64,000 bases of DNA from Tissierellia bacterium (GTDB taxonomy: Bacteria; Bacillota; Clostridia; Tissierellales; Tepidimicrobiaceae), in assembly GCA_012839745.1 (NCBI GenBank), contig DUMS01000086.1, forward strand, positions 1 through 64,000, written 5' to 3'. The notes beneath the pieces are model-generated. The model was not told the origin of the DNA, made no database searches, and worked only from the letters and a program-made list of their open reading frames with translations. Of this stretch, positions 7,608 through 16,266 are shown piece after piece. Position 1 is the first letter of the stretch. Every line of letters starts with the position of its first letter. Position numbers and translations under genes: made by a program.

Positions 7608-9029
7608 TTATCCTCTTGATTTTCTGGTTATTGTGGAAGGATGAACTTTTAATAGCTCAGCTGCCCTTTTCTTGTTGCCGCACTTTGCTATAGCTGCATC
7701 AATCATCTTCTTTTCAAATACTTCCATTGCCTTGTTTAACCCCATGCCAAGAAACTTTGCTATAAAATCCTCTTCCTGAGCATCTCTACTTCCTTTTTTG
7801 TTTTTAAATATATATGAAGGTAAATTCATAACATCTATCTTATCATCATGGGTAATTATTATCAGGTGCTCCACCAAGTTTTTTAATTCTCTTACATTAC
7901 CTGGCCAATGATATTCCTTTAATGCTTCCAGTGCTGATACAGTAAAGTATTTATTGGATCCGTATTTTTTATTGAAGTCATTCAGAAAATTAATGCACAA
8001 ATCTGGAATATCATCCTTTCTTTCCCTTAGCGGAGGGATTTCTATGGGAATAACGTTAAGCCTATAGTATAAATCCTCTCTGAACAATCCCTTTTTCACC
8101 AAATCTTCCAGATTCTTATTGGTAGCTGCTATTATTCTGACATTTACCTTTTTTGCCTTATCCCCTCCTACAGGCTTGATTATTCCCTCGTCTATGGCCT
8201 TAAGGAGGCTAACCTGAATGTCCAGACGTGCTTCTGAAATTTCATCCAGAAATAATGTTGAATTGTGGGCTAGCTCAAATACCCCGATTTTCCCCTTTTT
8301 AGAAGCCCCTGTAAAGGCACCGCTTTCATATCCAAACAGTTCTGATTCAATAAGTGTTGGTGGTATTGAGCCACAATTTACCTCTATAAAAGTATAATCC
8401 TTCCGTGAGCTGTTATCATGAATGAACTTTGCAGCCATGGTCTTACCTACTCCAGATTCTCCGGTAAGGAGTATGGTAGTATCGAATTTTGCCACCTTTA
8501 GCAAAGTCCTGACCAATTGTACTGTTCTCTTATCCTTTACCACAAATCCCGGATGCTGCATCATCTGTTCCTTTATATTTTCCAGTTCTGAACGATATTT
8601 CTGATACAAGGCTTCCGTAAGAGATAGCTTTTCTTTAAGCTTTACCAAATCAGATATATCTCTGACATTTGTTACTATAAATTCCCTTTTTCCATTTTTA
8701 TTGTATACCGGGGTACTTGTAACCAGTATTTCCTTTCCTGAAATCAGCTTTTGCCTCAAAGTAACCTGCTTTCCGGTACGTATTACTTCAAGGGAGCCGG
8801 ATTGATTATAGTAGCCTTCTTCCACCAGTTGAGCCATGTTCTTTCCTATTACATATTCTGCATCAATTCCGGTAATCCGTTCATAGGCCTTATTCAGCAT
8901 CAATACATTTGCTTCTCCATCGGTAACAAATATTCCATCGTAGGATGAATCGATTATTGCCTTTAATGAATCATACAGGAATTTATACTTATTTAATTCC
9001 TCGGTTATCTTTTTACTTGTGTTTTCCAT
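7608..9029 (-). CDS. Sigma-54-dependent transcriptional activator with PAS sensor
   Basis: The 473-residue enhancer-binding protein has three parts. Residues about 20-130 form a PAS domain (SSYDGIFVTDGEANVLMLNKA). Residues about 160-400 form an AAA+ domain with Walker A GESGVGKT (190-197), the sigma-54-contacting GAFTGA loop (ESGAFTGASKKG, 237-242), Walker B TLFLDEIS and WPGNVREL. The C-terminus is a Fis-type HTH (GNKKRAAELLKVHPSTITRK). It should open sigma-54 promoters on sensing a small molecule through PAS. The next gene downstream, abfD, has a near-perfect RpoN promoter and three palindromes, so it is very probably the cognate regulator of 4-hydroxybutyrate use. The ligand is unknown. Confidence 0.93.
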   Translation of the reverse strand: MENTSKKITEELNKYKFLYDSLKAIIDSSYDGIFVTDGEANVLMLNKAYERITGIDAEYVIGKNMAQLVEEGYYNQSGSLEVIRTGKQVTLRQKLISGKEILVTSTPVYNKNGKREFIVTNVRDISDLVKLKEKLSLTEALYQKYRSELENIKEQMMQHPGFVVKDKRTVQLVRTLLKVAKFDTTILLTGESGVGKTMAAKFIHDNSSRKDYTFIEVNCGSIPPTLIESELFGYESGAFTGASKKGKIGVFELAHNSTLFLDEISEARLDIQVSLLKAIDEGIIKPVGGDKAKKVNVRIIAATNKNLEDLVKKGLFREDLYYRLNVIPIEIPPLRERKDDIPDLCINFLNDFNKKYGSNKYFTVSALEALKEYHWPGNVRELKNLVEHLIIITHDDKIDVMNLPSYIFKNKKGSRDAQEEDFIAKFLGMGLNKAMEVFEKKMIDAAIAKCGNKKRAAELLKVHPSTITRKSRG

Positions 9030-9134
9030 AAGTATTACATCTCTCCCAGAATCAAATGGTTTCTAATGATACATATGCTTACCTAATATAATTCTATAGA
9101 GGCTTCAAAATTCCTTCACATATGTAATTTACAA

Positions 9135-9167
9135 AATAAGACAAGAGAACCGTCCCCTTGTCTTATT
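9135..9167 (-). repeat. REP palindrome copy 3 (downstream of prfA)
   Basis: This is the same palindrome as copies 1 and 2. A partial extra arm (TTAATAAGACAAATAAGACAAGGGG on the minus strand, split over the junction) links it to the prfA stop at 9175. It is oriented in sense with prfA and may act as its transcript end. Confidence 0.88.
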
Positions 9168-9174
9168 TGTCTTA

Positions 9175-10242
9175 TTAACCTACATCCTTTAGTTTTTCAG
9201 CCTGGTCTGATGTTATAAGGGCATCTATCATCTCATCTATTTCTCCATCAAGAAATGCCTCCAGCTGATAGATGGTCTTGTTTATCCTATGGTCTGTTAT
9301 TCTTCCCTGTGGGAAGTTGTAGGTCCTTATTCTCTCAGACCTGTCTCCAGTACCTACCTGGCTTCTTCTGGTTTCTGCTATTTCATCCTGCTGTTCTCTC
9401 AGCATCTTGTCATAAAGCCTGCTCTTCAATATCTTCAGGGCCTTTTCCTTGTTCTTTAGCTGAGACTTTTCATCCTGGCAGGATACTACCATTCCTGTTG
9501 GAATATGGGTAATCCTTACTGCAGAGTCTGTTGTGTTAACGCTCTGTCCACCGTTTCCTGAGGAGCGGAATACATCCACCCTTATATCATTTGGATTTAT
9601 CTCAATATCTATATCCTCTGCTTCTGGAAGTACTGCTACTGTTGCAGTTGATGTATGAATTCTACCGCTGGACTCTGTTTCAGGTACCCTTTGTACTCTG
9701 TGAACTCCAGATTCATATTTTAGCTTGCTGTATGCACCTTTACCTTTAATCATGAATATAGCTTCCTTAAATCCGCCTACTCCCTGCTCGCTGGTGCTCA
9801 TTACCTCAACTTTCCATCTGTGCCTTTCTGCATATCTGGAGTACATTCTGAACAAATCTCCTGCAAATAGCCCTGCTTCGTCTCCTCCAGCTCCTGCTCT
9901 TATTTCCACAATTACGTTTTTCTCATCATTGGGATCCTTTGGAATAAGCATTAACTTAAGCTCCTTCTCCAGCTGCTCCAGGGCTTTTTCATTTTCTGCT
10001 ATTTCCTCCTTGACAAGCTCCTTCATCTCATCGTCAAGTTTTTCCTTAAGCATCTCCTTGTCTTCTTCCAGTGTTTTCTTTACCTTCATGTATTCTCTAT
10101 ATTTCAATACTATAGGCTCCAGTTCAGCATGTTCCTTTGCAAGCTTCTGCCATTCGCTTGTCTGGCTGATTATTTCAGGATCTATAATCTTTTTACCTAA
10201 TTCCTCATATCTAGTCTCTATAACTGATAACTTTTCCAGCAT
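9175..10242 (-). CDS. prfA: Peptide chain release factor 1
   Basis: This 355-residue factor reads UAA/UAG in the ribosomal A site and triggers peptide release. It has the catalytic GGQ loop ([17 protein letters not shown]), whose Gln is the methylation target of PrmC. The stop-codon recognition tripeptide region is [14 protein letters not shown], and the C-terminus has the usual [15 protein letters not shown] coiled N-terminal domain occupies about residues 1-110. The length is standard and ATG 10242 follows an AAAGGAGG site. prmC lies upstream in the same direction, but two CHR-family genes are inserted between them. Confidence 0.97.
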   Translation of the reverse strand: MLEKLSVIETRYEELGKKIIDPEIISQTSEWQKLAKEHAELEPIVLKYREYMKVKKTLEEDKEMLKEKLDDEMKELVKEEIAENEKALEQLEKELKLMLIPKDPNDEKNVIVEIRAGAGGDEAGLFAGDLFRMYSRYAERHRWKVEVMSTSEQGVGGFKEAIFMIKGKGAYSKLKYESGVHRVQRVPETESSGRIHTSTATVAVLPEAEDIDIEINPNDIRVDVFRSSGNGGQSVNTTDSAVRITHIPTGMVVSCQDEKSQLKNKEKALKILKSRLYDKMLREQQDEIAETRRSQVGTGDRSERIRTYNFPQGRITDHRINKTIYQLEAFLDGEIDEMIDALITSDQAEKLKDVG

Positions 10243-10311
10243 ACTTTTGCCTCCTTTCTCAACATCTGCTTATACTATTATTATATCATGAATGGCTGTC
10301 GTGAATCCATC

Positions 10312-10854
10312 CTATGGCTCTCCCTTTCCATCTTTCCTGCTATAATATAATATGGCAAATAAGCCAGCTATTATAATCAAGTATATTGGGCTTATATCTG
10401 TAAACACTATAACAAGCGAAGTGGCTATGGCTATCAAAAGCCTTATTCCTTTTAAATGGGATTTCTTTGCCATCTTATATACTGCTGATGCAATCAGCGC
10501 CACTATTGCAGGCCTTATACCCATAAATGCCTGAGAAATTACAGGATTATTCCTAAACCGGAAAAATACCGTTGCAACAAGAAGTATTATAAGAAATGAA
10601 GGCAATATAGTTCCCAGCATACAGGTTAAGGCACCTTTTACTCCCTTAAGCTTATAGCCTATGAATATGCTTACATTTACTGCAATAGGTCCTGGGGAGC
10701 CCTGACTTATGGCTATTATATCCATAAAGTCCTCTTCGCTGACCCAGTTCTTCTTATCCACTATTTCCTCCTGTATAATAGGTATCATGGCATATCCTCC
10801 GCCAATGGTAAAGGCTCCTATCTTGAAAAATGTCTTAAACAAATCCAAAAGCAT
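10312..10854 (-). CDS. Half-size CHR-family (chromate) transporter, subunit 1
   Basis: This is a single CHR domain of about 180 residues with the signature FFKIGAFTIGGGYAMIPIIQ and the SPGPIAVN motif, plus five or six hydrophobic segments. Long ChrA proteins have two such domains. Here they are encoded as two adjacent genes, the arrangement called short-chain CHR pairs, which act together as an anion (chromate/sulphate-type) transporter. The track start is GTG 10863. The ATG at 10854 sits at better spacing from AGGTG, so I prefer it. The gene is separated from its partner by about 13 nt. The native substrate in an anaerobe is uncertain. Confidence 0.88.
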   Translation of the reverse strand: MLLDLFKTFFKIGAFTIGGGYAMIPIIQEEIVDKKNWVSEEDFMDIIAISQGSPGPIAVNVSIFIGYKLKGVKGALTCMLGTILPSFLIILLVATVFFRFRNNPVISQAFMGIRPAIVALIASAVYKMAKKSHLKGIRLLIAIATSLVIVFTDISPIYLIIIAGLFAILYYSRKDGKGEP

Positions 10855-10867
10855 ATGGTTCACCTGC

Positions 10868-11389
10868 CTAATAAACTATTACTCCGGCTATTCCTGCAAT
10901 TATTATGGCAGGTATTGCCTTTAAATTCTTAAATGTTATGAAGTAGAACAACACTAGGCTAATTAATACTGCCTTAAGGTCAATATATGCATCCATTGCT
11001 ACTGACACTGCCGCTGAAGCAATTAATCCCAGCACTACAGGCCTTATGCCTCTGAAGAAATAATCTGATAAAGGTGAACCTTTGAATCTATTTACAAAAT
11101 GGAATATAAGGCTCATGATAATAAATGAAGGCAGCACTACTGCTGTTGTAGCAACTACTGACCCTAAAAAACCCCCAACCCTGTATCCCAAGAAGGTGGC
11201 CATGTTTATTGCAATAGGCCCGGGAGTCATTTCGGATATTGCCAGTATATCTATGAATTCAGAGTTAACAAGCCAGTGGTGCTCATCTATCACTATTTCC
11301 TTCATAAGTGGAAGCATGGCATATCCTCCGCCAAAGCTGAAAGCGCCTATTTTAAAAAAGGATAAAAACAGTTTAATTAAATTAGCCAT
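10868..11389 (-). CDS. Half-size CHR-family (chromate) transporter, subunit 2
   Basis: The partner of the preceding entry has about 173 residues, with FFKIGAFSFGGGYAMLPLMK at the N-terminus and the TPGPIAIN motif, followed by a hydrophobic C-terminal half. The conserved GGGYAM and PGPI motifs appear once in each protein, as expected for separately encoded halves. A GTG at 11392 and an ATG at 11389 are both usable, with AGGAG upstream. The gene begins 11 nt after prmC ends, so it is very likely in the same transcript. Confidence 0.88.
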   Translation of the reverse strand: MANLIKLFLSFFKIGAFSFGGGYAMLPLMKEIVIDEHHWLVNSEFIDILAISEMTPGPIAINMATFLGYRVGGFLGSVVATTAVVLPSFIIMSLIFHFVNRFKGSPLSDYFFRGIRPVVLGLIASAAVSVAMDAYIDLKAVLISLVLFYFITFKNLKAIPAIIIAGIAGVIVY

Positions 11390-11400
11390 CACTTCAACTC

Positions 11401-12255
11401 CTAACCCTTAATACCTAGTACTACCCTGTCCAAGCCCTGCAAATCCTTTAATGTCTCAATGTTGATGAATCCTTCCCTTTCCATCATATCCCTGACATTA
11501 TTATTCTGATTATATCCTATTTCAAAAATCAGCAAGCCTTTCTCGTGCAGATGGTGTTTGCTTTCAGGTATTATTCTCCTGTAGAAATCCAGCCCATCCA
11601 GCCCTCCTTCAAGGGCAGTTCTGGGCTCATAATCCCTTACTTCCTCCTGCAGAGCCTCAATATCATCTTTGGGGATATAGGGAGGATTTGATGCTATTAT
11701 ATGGAATTTTTTATTTCTATCTATGTTTTCAAATAAATTGCTCTTTATCAGGGTTACATTGTTCAAATTAAACCTTTCTTTGTTTATGTTTGAGACCTTT
11801 AAAGCTTTGTCACTTATATCAACTCCACAGACATTGGCATTTTTTCTGTAATACGCAATGCTTATTCCAATTGCGCCACTGCCAACGCCTATATCCAGGA
11901 CGTCTATATCTTCATTTCCATGGACTCTGTCAATATAGTCCAGCACATATTCCACCAGTATTTCCGTATCTGGCCTGGGAATTAATACTCCTTCTTCCAC
12001 ATAGAAGTCTAATCCCATAAATTCCTTCTCATTTATTATATATTGAACAGGATACCCTTCTTTTCTCCTATCTATCATTTCAAGGTATTTTTCCGCAATA
12101 AAATCAGGTACTTCCTCATCTCCATGGATATAGATGTATACCTTATCCACATTCAACACTTTCCCCAACAAAAGGGTAGCTTCCAATATGGGATTCCCGT
12201 ATGGCCTACCCTTTATCCTATCCACACCTAATTTAATAAGCTTATTTATTTCCAC
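11401..12255 (-). CDS. prmC: Release factor glutamine methyltransferase
   Basis: The 284-residue SAM-dependent methylase modifies the GGQ glutamine of release factors. The SAM-binding motif VLDIGVGSGAIGISIAYY and the catalytic NPPY (IIASNPPYIPKDD) are present, after an N-terminal helical domain that docks the release factor. The start is GTG 12255 with a GGGAGG site inside the end of the upstream gene. The 10-nt overlap with the YqhQ-like gene suggests translational coupling. prfA, its substrate gene, lies downstream. Confidence 0.95.
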   Translation of the reverse strand: MEINKLIKLGVDRIKGRPYGNPILEATLLLGKVLNVDKVYIYIHGDEEVPDFIAEKYLEMIDRRKEGYPVQYIINEKEFMGLDFYVEEGVLIPRPDTEILVEYVLDYIDRVHGNEDIDVLDIGVGSGAIGISIAYYRKNANVCGVDISDKALKVSNINKERFNLNNVTLIKSNLFENIDRNKKFHIIASNPPYIPKDDIEALQEEVRDYEPRTALEGGLDGLDFYRRIIPESKHHLHEKGLLIFEIGYNQNNNVRDMMEREGFINIETLKDLQGLDRVVLGIKG

Positions 12256-13235
12256 CTGTCTTCCTCCCTGTTCTCAGTCAAAACAGCCTCAAGGGCCAAA
12301 ATGGCAACTTCTATCTGGCCATCATCCGGCTCCTTTACTGTGGCTATCTTTTGAATAAACAAACCGGGATAGGAAGTGAAATAAGCAAGCTTTGACCTGC
12401 TTTTTCCTATGAACCTGTTTATCTCATAGGATATTCCTGCTATTACCGGCAGCATTACAAGCCTAATTGCAAGCCTCTTTATTGGATTTGGCCACCCAAA
12501 AAATGACAGCACAAATATGCTTACAATCATCACCATAAACAGAAAGCTGGTTCCGCATCTTGGATGGAGTATGGGGTATTTCCTCACATTTTCCACAGTA
12601 AGCTCCTCCCCATGCTCATAGCAGTGGATTGTCTTATGCTCTGCACCGTGGTATTCAAACACCCTTCCTACTTCATCCATCTTGGATACTATTACTACAT
12701 ATGAAAGGAATACAGCAATGCGTATTAATCCTTCCACAAGGTTCAGCAATACCGGTTTATGGATTATATTCTTCAACAGGTTTGTTATTACTGTAGGAAA
12801 CAGTATAAACAATCCTATGCTTAACAGCAGCGAAACTATCAGTGTAAACCCAATTTCTATATCCTCTGACTTATCCTCAAAAAACCTGTATAGGGAGCTG
12901 TTCTTCCATTTCTCATATAAAAAGCTGTCTTTTTTGCCTTTGGATTTTTCATCCTCTTCCACATCGAAGAATTCAGCAGAATACATAAGCGCCTTGAGTC
13001 CAAAGGATAGAGATTCCACAAGGCCTACAACTCCCCTTATTATAGGCAGCCTGAAAAATCTGTACCTCATGCCCAATGTATTAAGCTTTTCCTTTTTAAG
13101 CTCTATTTCCTTATTTGGCTTCCTAACAGCAATTGCCACATCCTTCGGGCCACGCATGAGTATTCCCTCAATTAACGCCTGACCCCCTATGGTGGTTATA
13201 TGCTTGGGAGTTCTGTCTATATCCTTGATTTTCAT
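12246..13235 (-). CDS. DUF1385 (YqhQ-like) membrane protein
   Basis: The 329-residue protein has the DUF1385 signature: N-terminal TTIGGQALIEGILMRGP, central EYHGAEHKTIHCYEHGEELT, and HPRCGTSFLF. Several hydrophobic segments lie between about residues 130-185 and 225-260. Conserved His/Glu/Cys residues suggest a metal site, but no function is established. It commonly sits between rpmE and prmC in Firmicutes, as here. Confidence 0.92.
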   Translation of the reverse strand: MKIKDIDRTPKHITTIGGQALIEGILMRGPKDVAIAVRKPNKEIELKKEKLNTLGMRYRFFRLPIIRGVVGLVESLSFGLKALMYSAEFFDVEEDEKSKGKKDSFLYEKWKNSSLYRFFEDKSEDIEIGFTLIVSLLLSIGLFILFPTVITNLLKNIIHKPVLLNLVEGLIRIAVFLSYVVIVSKMDEVGRVFEYHGAEHKTIHCYEHGEELTVENVRKYPILHPRCGTSFLFMVMIVSIFVLSFFGWPNPIKRLAIRLVMLPVIAGISYEINRFIGKSRSKLAYFTSYPGLFIQKIATVKEPDDGQIEVAILALEAVLTENREEDRWK

Positions 13236-13325
13236 TCAATCAACCTCTCTTACAGCCAACAGCTATCCGGGCCCTTTAAACCCTGGATGCTGACAGCTGC
13301 ATATTCTCCTCTCATTAAAAATTAA

Positions 13326-13352
13326 AGGTTAGTTGCCCAGAGCATCTAACCT
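13326..13352 (-). terminator. Terminator downstream of rpmE
   Basis: On the minus strand AGGTTAG and CTAACCT pair around TGC/GCA, followed by TTTAATTTTT. It lies 14 nt after the rpmE stop. Confidence 0.65.
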
Positions 13353-13365
13353 AATCTAATACAAA

Positions 13366-13569
13366 TTAATCCATGCCATATTTTTTCTTGAACTTTTCAA
13401 TACGTCCACCACGTTCTGTAGCAGTCTTCTGACGTCCTGTAAAGAATGGGTGACATTCTGAACAAATTTCTACTCTTAATTCTTTCTTTGTTGAACCAGT
13501 TGTAAATGTATTTCCACAAGCACATCTTACTGTTGCTTCATAGTATTCTGGATGAATGCCTTTCTTCAT
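13366..13569 (-). CDS. rpmE: 50S ribosomal protein bL31, zinc (Cys) type
   Basis: The start ATG 13569 ([16 protein letters not shown], 67 residues) has GAGGTG at good spacing. The track's GTG at 13578 would add three residues not typical of the family. Cysteine pairs in RCACGNTF and CSECHPF mark the zinc-binding form of L31, which can be replaced by Cys-less paralogues when zinc is short. No Cys-less copy is in the window. The order rho-rpmE-DUF1385-prmC is conserved in Firmicutes. Confidence 0.96.
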   Translation of the reverse strand: MKKGIHPEYYEATVRCACGNTFTTGSTKKELRVEICSECHPFFTGRQKTATERGGRIEKFKKKYGMD

Positions 13570-13632
13570 TTTTTTCACCTCACATCACGATTTTGACCAA
13601 TTAATTATATCACAGTCATTAATTAATTTCAA

Positions 13633-15000
13633 CTAATACCATATTTTATTTTTCATCTTGGCAATAAATTCCTGATTATTTTTTGTCTGCAACAGATTAT
13701 CTATGAGCATTTCCGTAACTTCCTGAGTAGGTGCGTTGCCCAGTGCCTTTCTGATACTCCATATTGTTTCCAGTTCATCCTGATTTAATAGCAGATCTTC
13801 CCTTCTTGTACCTGATCTATTTATATCCAGTGCAGGGAATATTCTCTTTTCAGACAGCTTCCTATCCAGGTGTATCTCCATATTGCCTGTACCCTTGAAT
13901 TCTTCAAATATAACGTCATCCATTCTGCTTCCTGTTTCAACCAGTGCAGTAGCCAATATGGTTAAGCTGCCGCCTTCCTCCAGCTTTCTGGCAGCCCCAA
14001 AGAATCTCTTTGGCTTATGCAAGGCTCCAGGGTCCAAACCTCCAGAAAGTGTTCTTCCCGTGGCAGGAATAGTCAGGTTATATGCTCTTGCCAAACGTGT
14101 AATGCTATCCAGTAGAATTACCACATCCTTCCCATGCTCTACCAGCCTCTTTGCCCTTTCAAGAACTATTTCTGCAACTTTGGTATGGTGGCTAGGAAGC
14201 TCATCAAATGTGGAATAAACTACATCGCCTTTAACAGACCTTTTCATATCTGTAACTTCTTCCGGTCTTTCATCTATCAGCAGAACTATGATTTCAATTT
14301 CAGGGTGATTTTCAGATATGGCATTGGCAACAGCCTTGAGAAGGGTTGTTTTACCAGCCTTTGGAGGAGATACAATCATTCCCCTCTGACCTTTACCAAT
14401 AGGTGCTATTAAATCAAACATTCTCGTAGAAAGATTTGTAGACACTGTTTCCAGAAATATCCTCTCATGCGGGTAAACAGGTGTCAAGCTGTCAAAATCA
14501 GGTCTGGTAAGGCAGGTTTCTGGATTCATGCCGTTTACGCTTTTTACATATAAAAGTGCATTATATTTCTCACCGGATTTAGCAGGCCTTGTAATGCCGT
14601 ATACCTTGTCTCCAGTTTTAAGCTTGAACCTTCTTATTTGGGAAGGAGATACATAAACATCATTTTCCCCTGACAGGTAGTTATCGGACCTTAAAAATCC
14701 ATATCCATCCTGGTGAATCTCCAAAATGCCTTCAGCAGCATCAATATTATCCATATGTTCCAGTTCTTCTGTAACCTTTTCAGGCAGCTTTTCAACATCC
14801 ATATCCTGAATTTCCACATCATTTTCCTTATCCTTAATATCTGGTACCTCTTCTTTCTTGACATTATCCTTTACGCTTTCAGCTATTAATTCTATCAATT
14901 CGCTTTTTCTGTATTTGGTAACACTTTTAATACCAAGAGTTTTAGCAATAACCCTTAGATCCTCAAGCTTTTTGTCTTCCAGAATTTCTAAATCCAACAC
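13633..15000 (-). CDS. rho: Transcription termination factor Rho
   Basis: The hexameric RNA helicase ends transcripts in an ATP-dependent way. The N-terminal Rho_N segment ([21 protein letters not shown]) is followed by an acidic linker. Then come the cold-shock RNA-binding domain ([18 protein letters not shown]), Walker A ([16 protein letters not shown]), and the Q/R loops ([18 protein letters not shown]). The track start at 15090 adds about 30 residues unlike Rho. A GTG at 15000 or TTG at 14997, directly after GGGGGTGAA, fits the family (about 455 residues). It lies 54 nt upstream of rpmE. A hairpin in the leader (15087..15118) may matter for control. Confidence 0.95.
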   Translation of the reverse strand: MLDLEILEDKKLEDLRVIAKTLGIKSVTKYRKSELIELIAESVKDNVKKEEVPDIKDKENDVEIQDMDVEKLPEKVTEELEHMDNIDAAEGILEIHQDGYGFLRSDNYLSGENDVYVSPSQIRRFKLKTGDKVYGITRPAKSGEKYNALLYVKSVNGMNPETCLTRPDFDSLTPVYPHERIFLETVSTNLSTRMFDLIAPIGKGQRGMIVSPPKAGKTTLLKAVANAISENHPEIEIIVLLIDERPEEVTDMKRSVKGDVVYSTFDELPSHHTKVAEIVLERAKRLVEHGKDVVILLDSITRLARAYNLTIPATGRTLSGGLDPGALHKPKRFFGAARKLEEGGSLTILATALVETGSRMDDVIFEEFKGTGNMEIHLDRKLSEKRIFPALDINRSGTRREDLLLNQDELETIWSIRKALGNAPTQEVTEMLIDNLLQTKNNQEFIAKMKNKIWY

Positions 15001-15086
15001 TTCACCCCCATAATATATAGCTTTCCTGAAACTACACATCCTGCGGTTTTTAAATGAATAATATACATGTAAAAAACTGCCATCAT

Positions 15087-15118
15087 CCACTTACAGAAGT
15101 AAATAGCTTCTGCAGTGG
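15087..15118 (-). promoter_or_regulatory. Hairpin in the rho leader
   Basis: CCACTGCAGAAG pairs with CTTCTGTAAGTGG (one bulge) about 90 nt upstream of the chosen rho start. There is no U-run, so it is unlikely to be a simple terminator. It could be an RNA structure for autoregulation of rho (inference). Confidence 0.4.
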
Positions 15119-15241
15119 ATTTAATTTAATTAATCTATTTATATATAATTTACACCTCAGGGATAAATAAAGAAATGAACATACGGATGAGTATTTTCTA
15201 ATTTATGATAACACTATAATACTTTTTTGTCAATAAATTAA

Positions 15242-16213
15242 TTATTTTGCATACTCTGGCTTTTTATCCAGTCTATGTATAGCCTCAATAAACCTGATTG
15301 TGCCTGTTTCTGCCCTCATTACAACTGAATATGTTTTTGCCATGTTGTTTCCGTAATATACTACACCCTTTAATAATTCACCATTTGTAATTCCTGTTGC
15401 AGCAAAAACCACCTCGTTGCCCTTAACAAGGTCTTCCATGGTAAGAAGCTTATTTACATCATCAAGCCCCATAGCTTTACATCTTTCACATTCCTCATCA
15501 GTTAAAGGATGAAGCCTTCCCTGGAATTCGCCGCCCATGCATTTTAAGGCTGCTGCTGCTATAACTCCTTCCGGTGCTCCTCCTATTCCCAAAAGAACAT
15601 CCACTCCGGAATCATCAAAGCAGGTAGCTATTGCTGCAGCCACATCGCCATCCTGAAACAGCTTTATTCTGGCTCCAAGCCTTCTTATTTCCTTAATCAA
15701 TCCCTCGTGCCTTGGCCTATCAAGCATTGTAACCGTAATATCTGAAATGTTCTTATTCAATGCCACTGACAGATTCTTCAGTATCTCCTCTACTGACATA
15801 TCCAGGTTTACCTTGCCCTTAGCCTTTGGGCCTACGGCTATTTTGTTCATATACATATCAGGAGCATGCAATAAACAGCCTCTAGGTGCCACTGCCACTA
15901 CGGATATAGCATTTGATATACCCTTGGCAACTGCATTGGTGCCATCCAGTGGGTCTACGGCTATATCCAGCTTTATTGAATCCGGAGTAGCCTTGCCTAT
16001 CTGTTCACCTATATAAAGCATTGGTGCCTCGTCCATTTCCCCTTCTCCAATTACCACCACTCCATCAATGTTAAGGGTGTCAAACATCTTCCTCATACCG
16101 TTTACTGCAGCCTCATCAGCCAGGTTCTTGTCCCCTCTTCCTAAATAGCGTGCACAGTTCAGCGCTGCAGCTTCAGTAACCCTAACCAGGTTTAACGCCA
16201 GATTTCTGTCCAT
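15242..16213 (-). CDS. glpX: Class II fructose-1,6-bisphosphatase (GlpX), copy B
   Basis: The 323-residue metal-dependent sugar bisphosphatase hydrolyses fructose-1,6-bisphosphate in gluconeogenesis and may also act on sedoheptulose bisphosphate. Metal and phosphate motifs are intact: GEGEMDEAPMLYIGE, AVDPLDGTNAVAKG and GIGGAPEGVIAAAALKCMGG. The C-terminal GVVYYGNNMAKTYSVVMR is typical. It is a tandem paralogue of the next gene, 53 nt apart, with clear divergence along the whole length. Both look functional, so they may differ in substrate preference or allostery. A ribosome site AAAGGGGGAA precedes ATG 16213. Confidence 0.94.
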   Translation of the reverse strand: MDRNLALNLVRVTEAAALNCARYLGRGDKNLADEAAVNGMRKMFDTLNIDGVVVIGEGEMDEAPMLYIGEQIGKATPDSIKLDIAVDPLDGTNAVAKGISNAISVVAVAPRGCLLHAPDMYMNKIAVGPKAKGKVNLDMSVEEILKNLSVALNKNISDITVTMLDRPRHEGLIKEIRRLGARIKLFQDGDVAAAIATCFDDSGVDVLLGIGGAPEGVIAAAALKCMGGEFQGRLHPLTDEECERCKAMGLDDVNKLLTMEDLVKGNEVVFAATGITNGELLKGVVYYGNNMAKTYSVVMRAETGTIRFIEAIHRLDKKPEYAK

Positions 16214-16266
16214 ATATTTTCCCCCTTTAAAAGTATAACATATTTGCTGTATTTAGTATATCATAT

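Noticed and set aside
9725-10291. Plus-strand ORF of 188 codons inside prfA
   Set aside because: It is a serine-rich antisense shadow of prfA.
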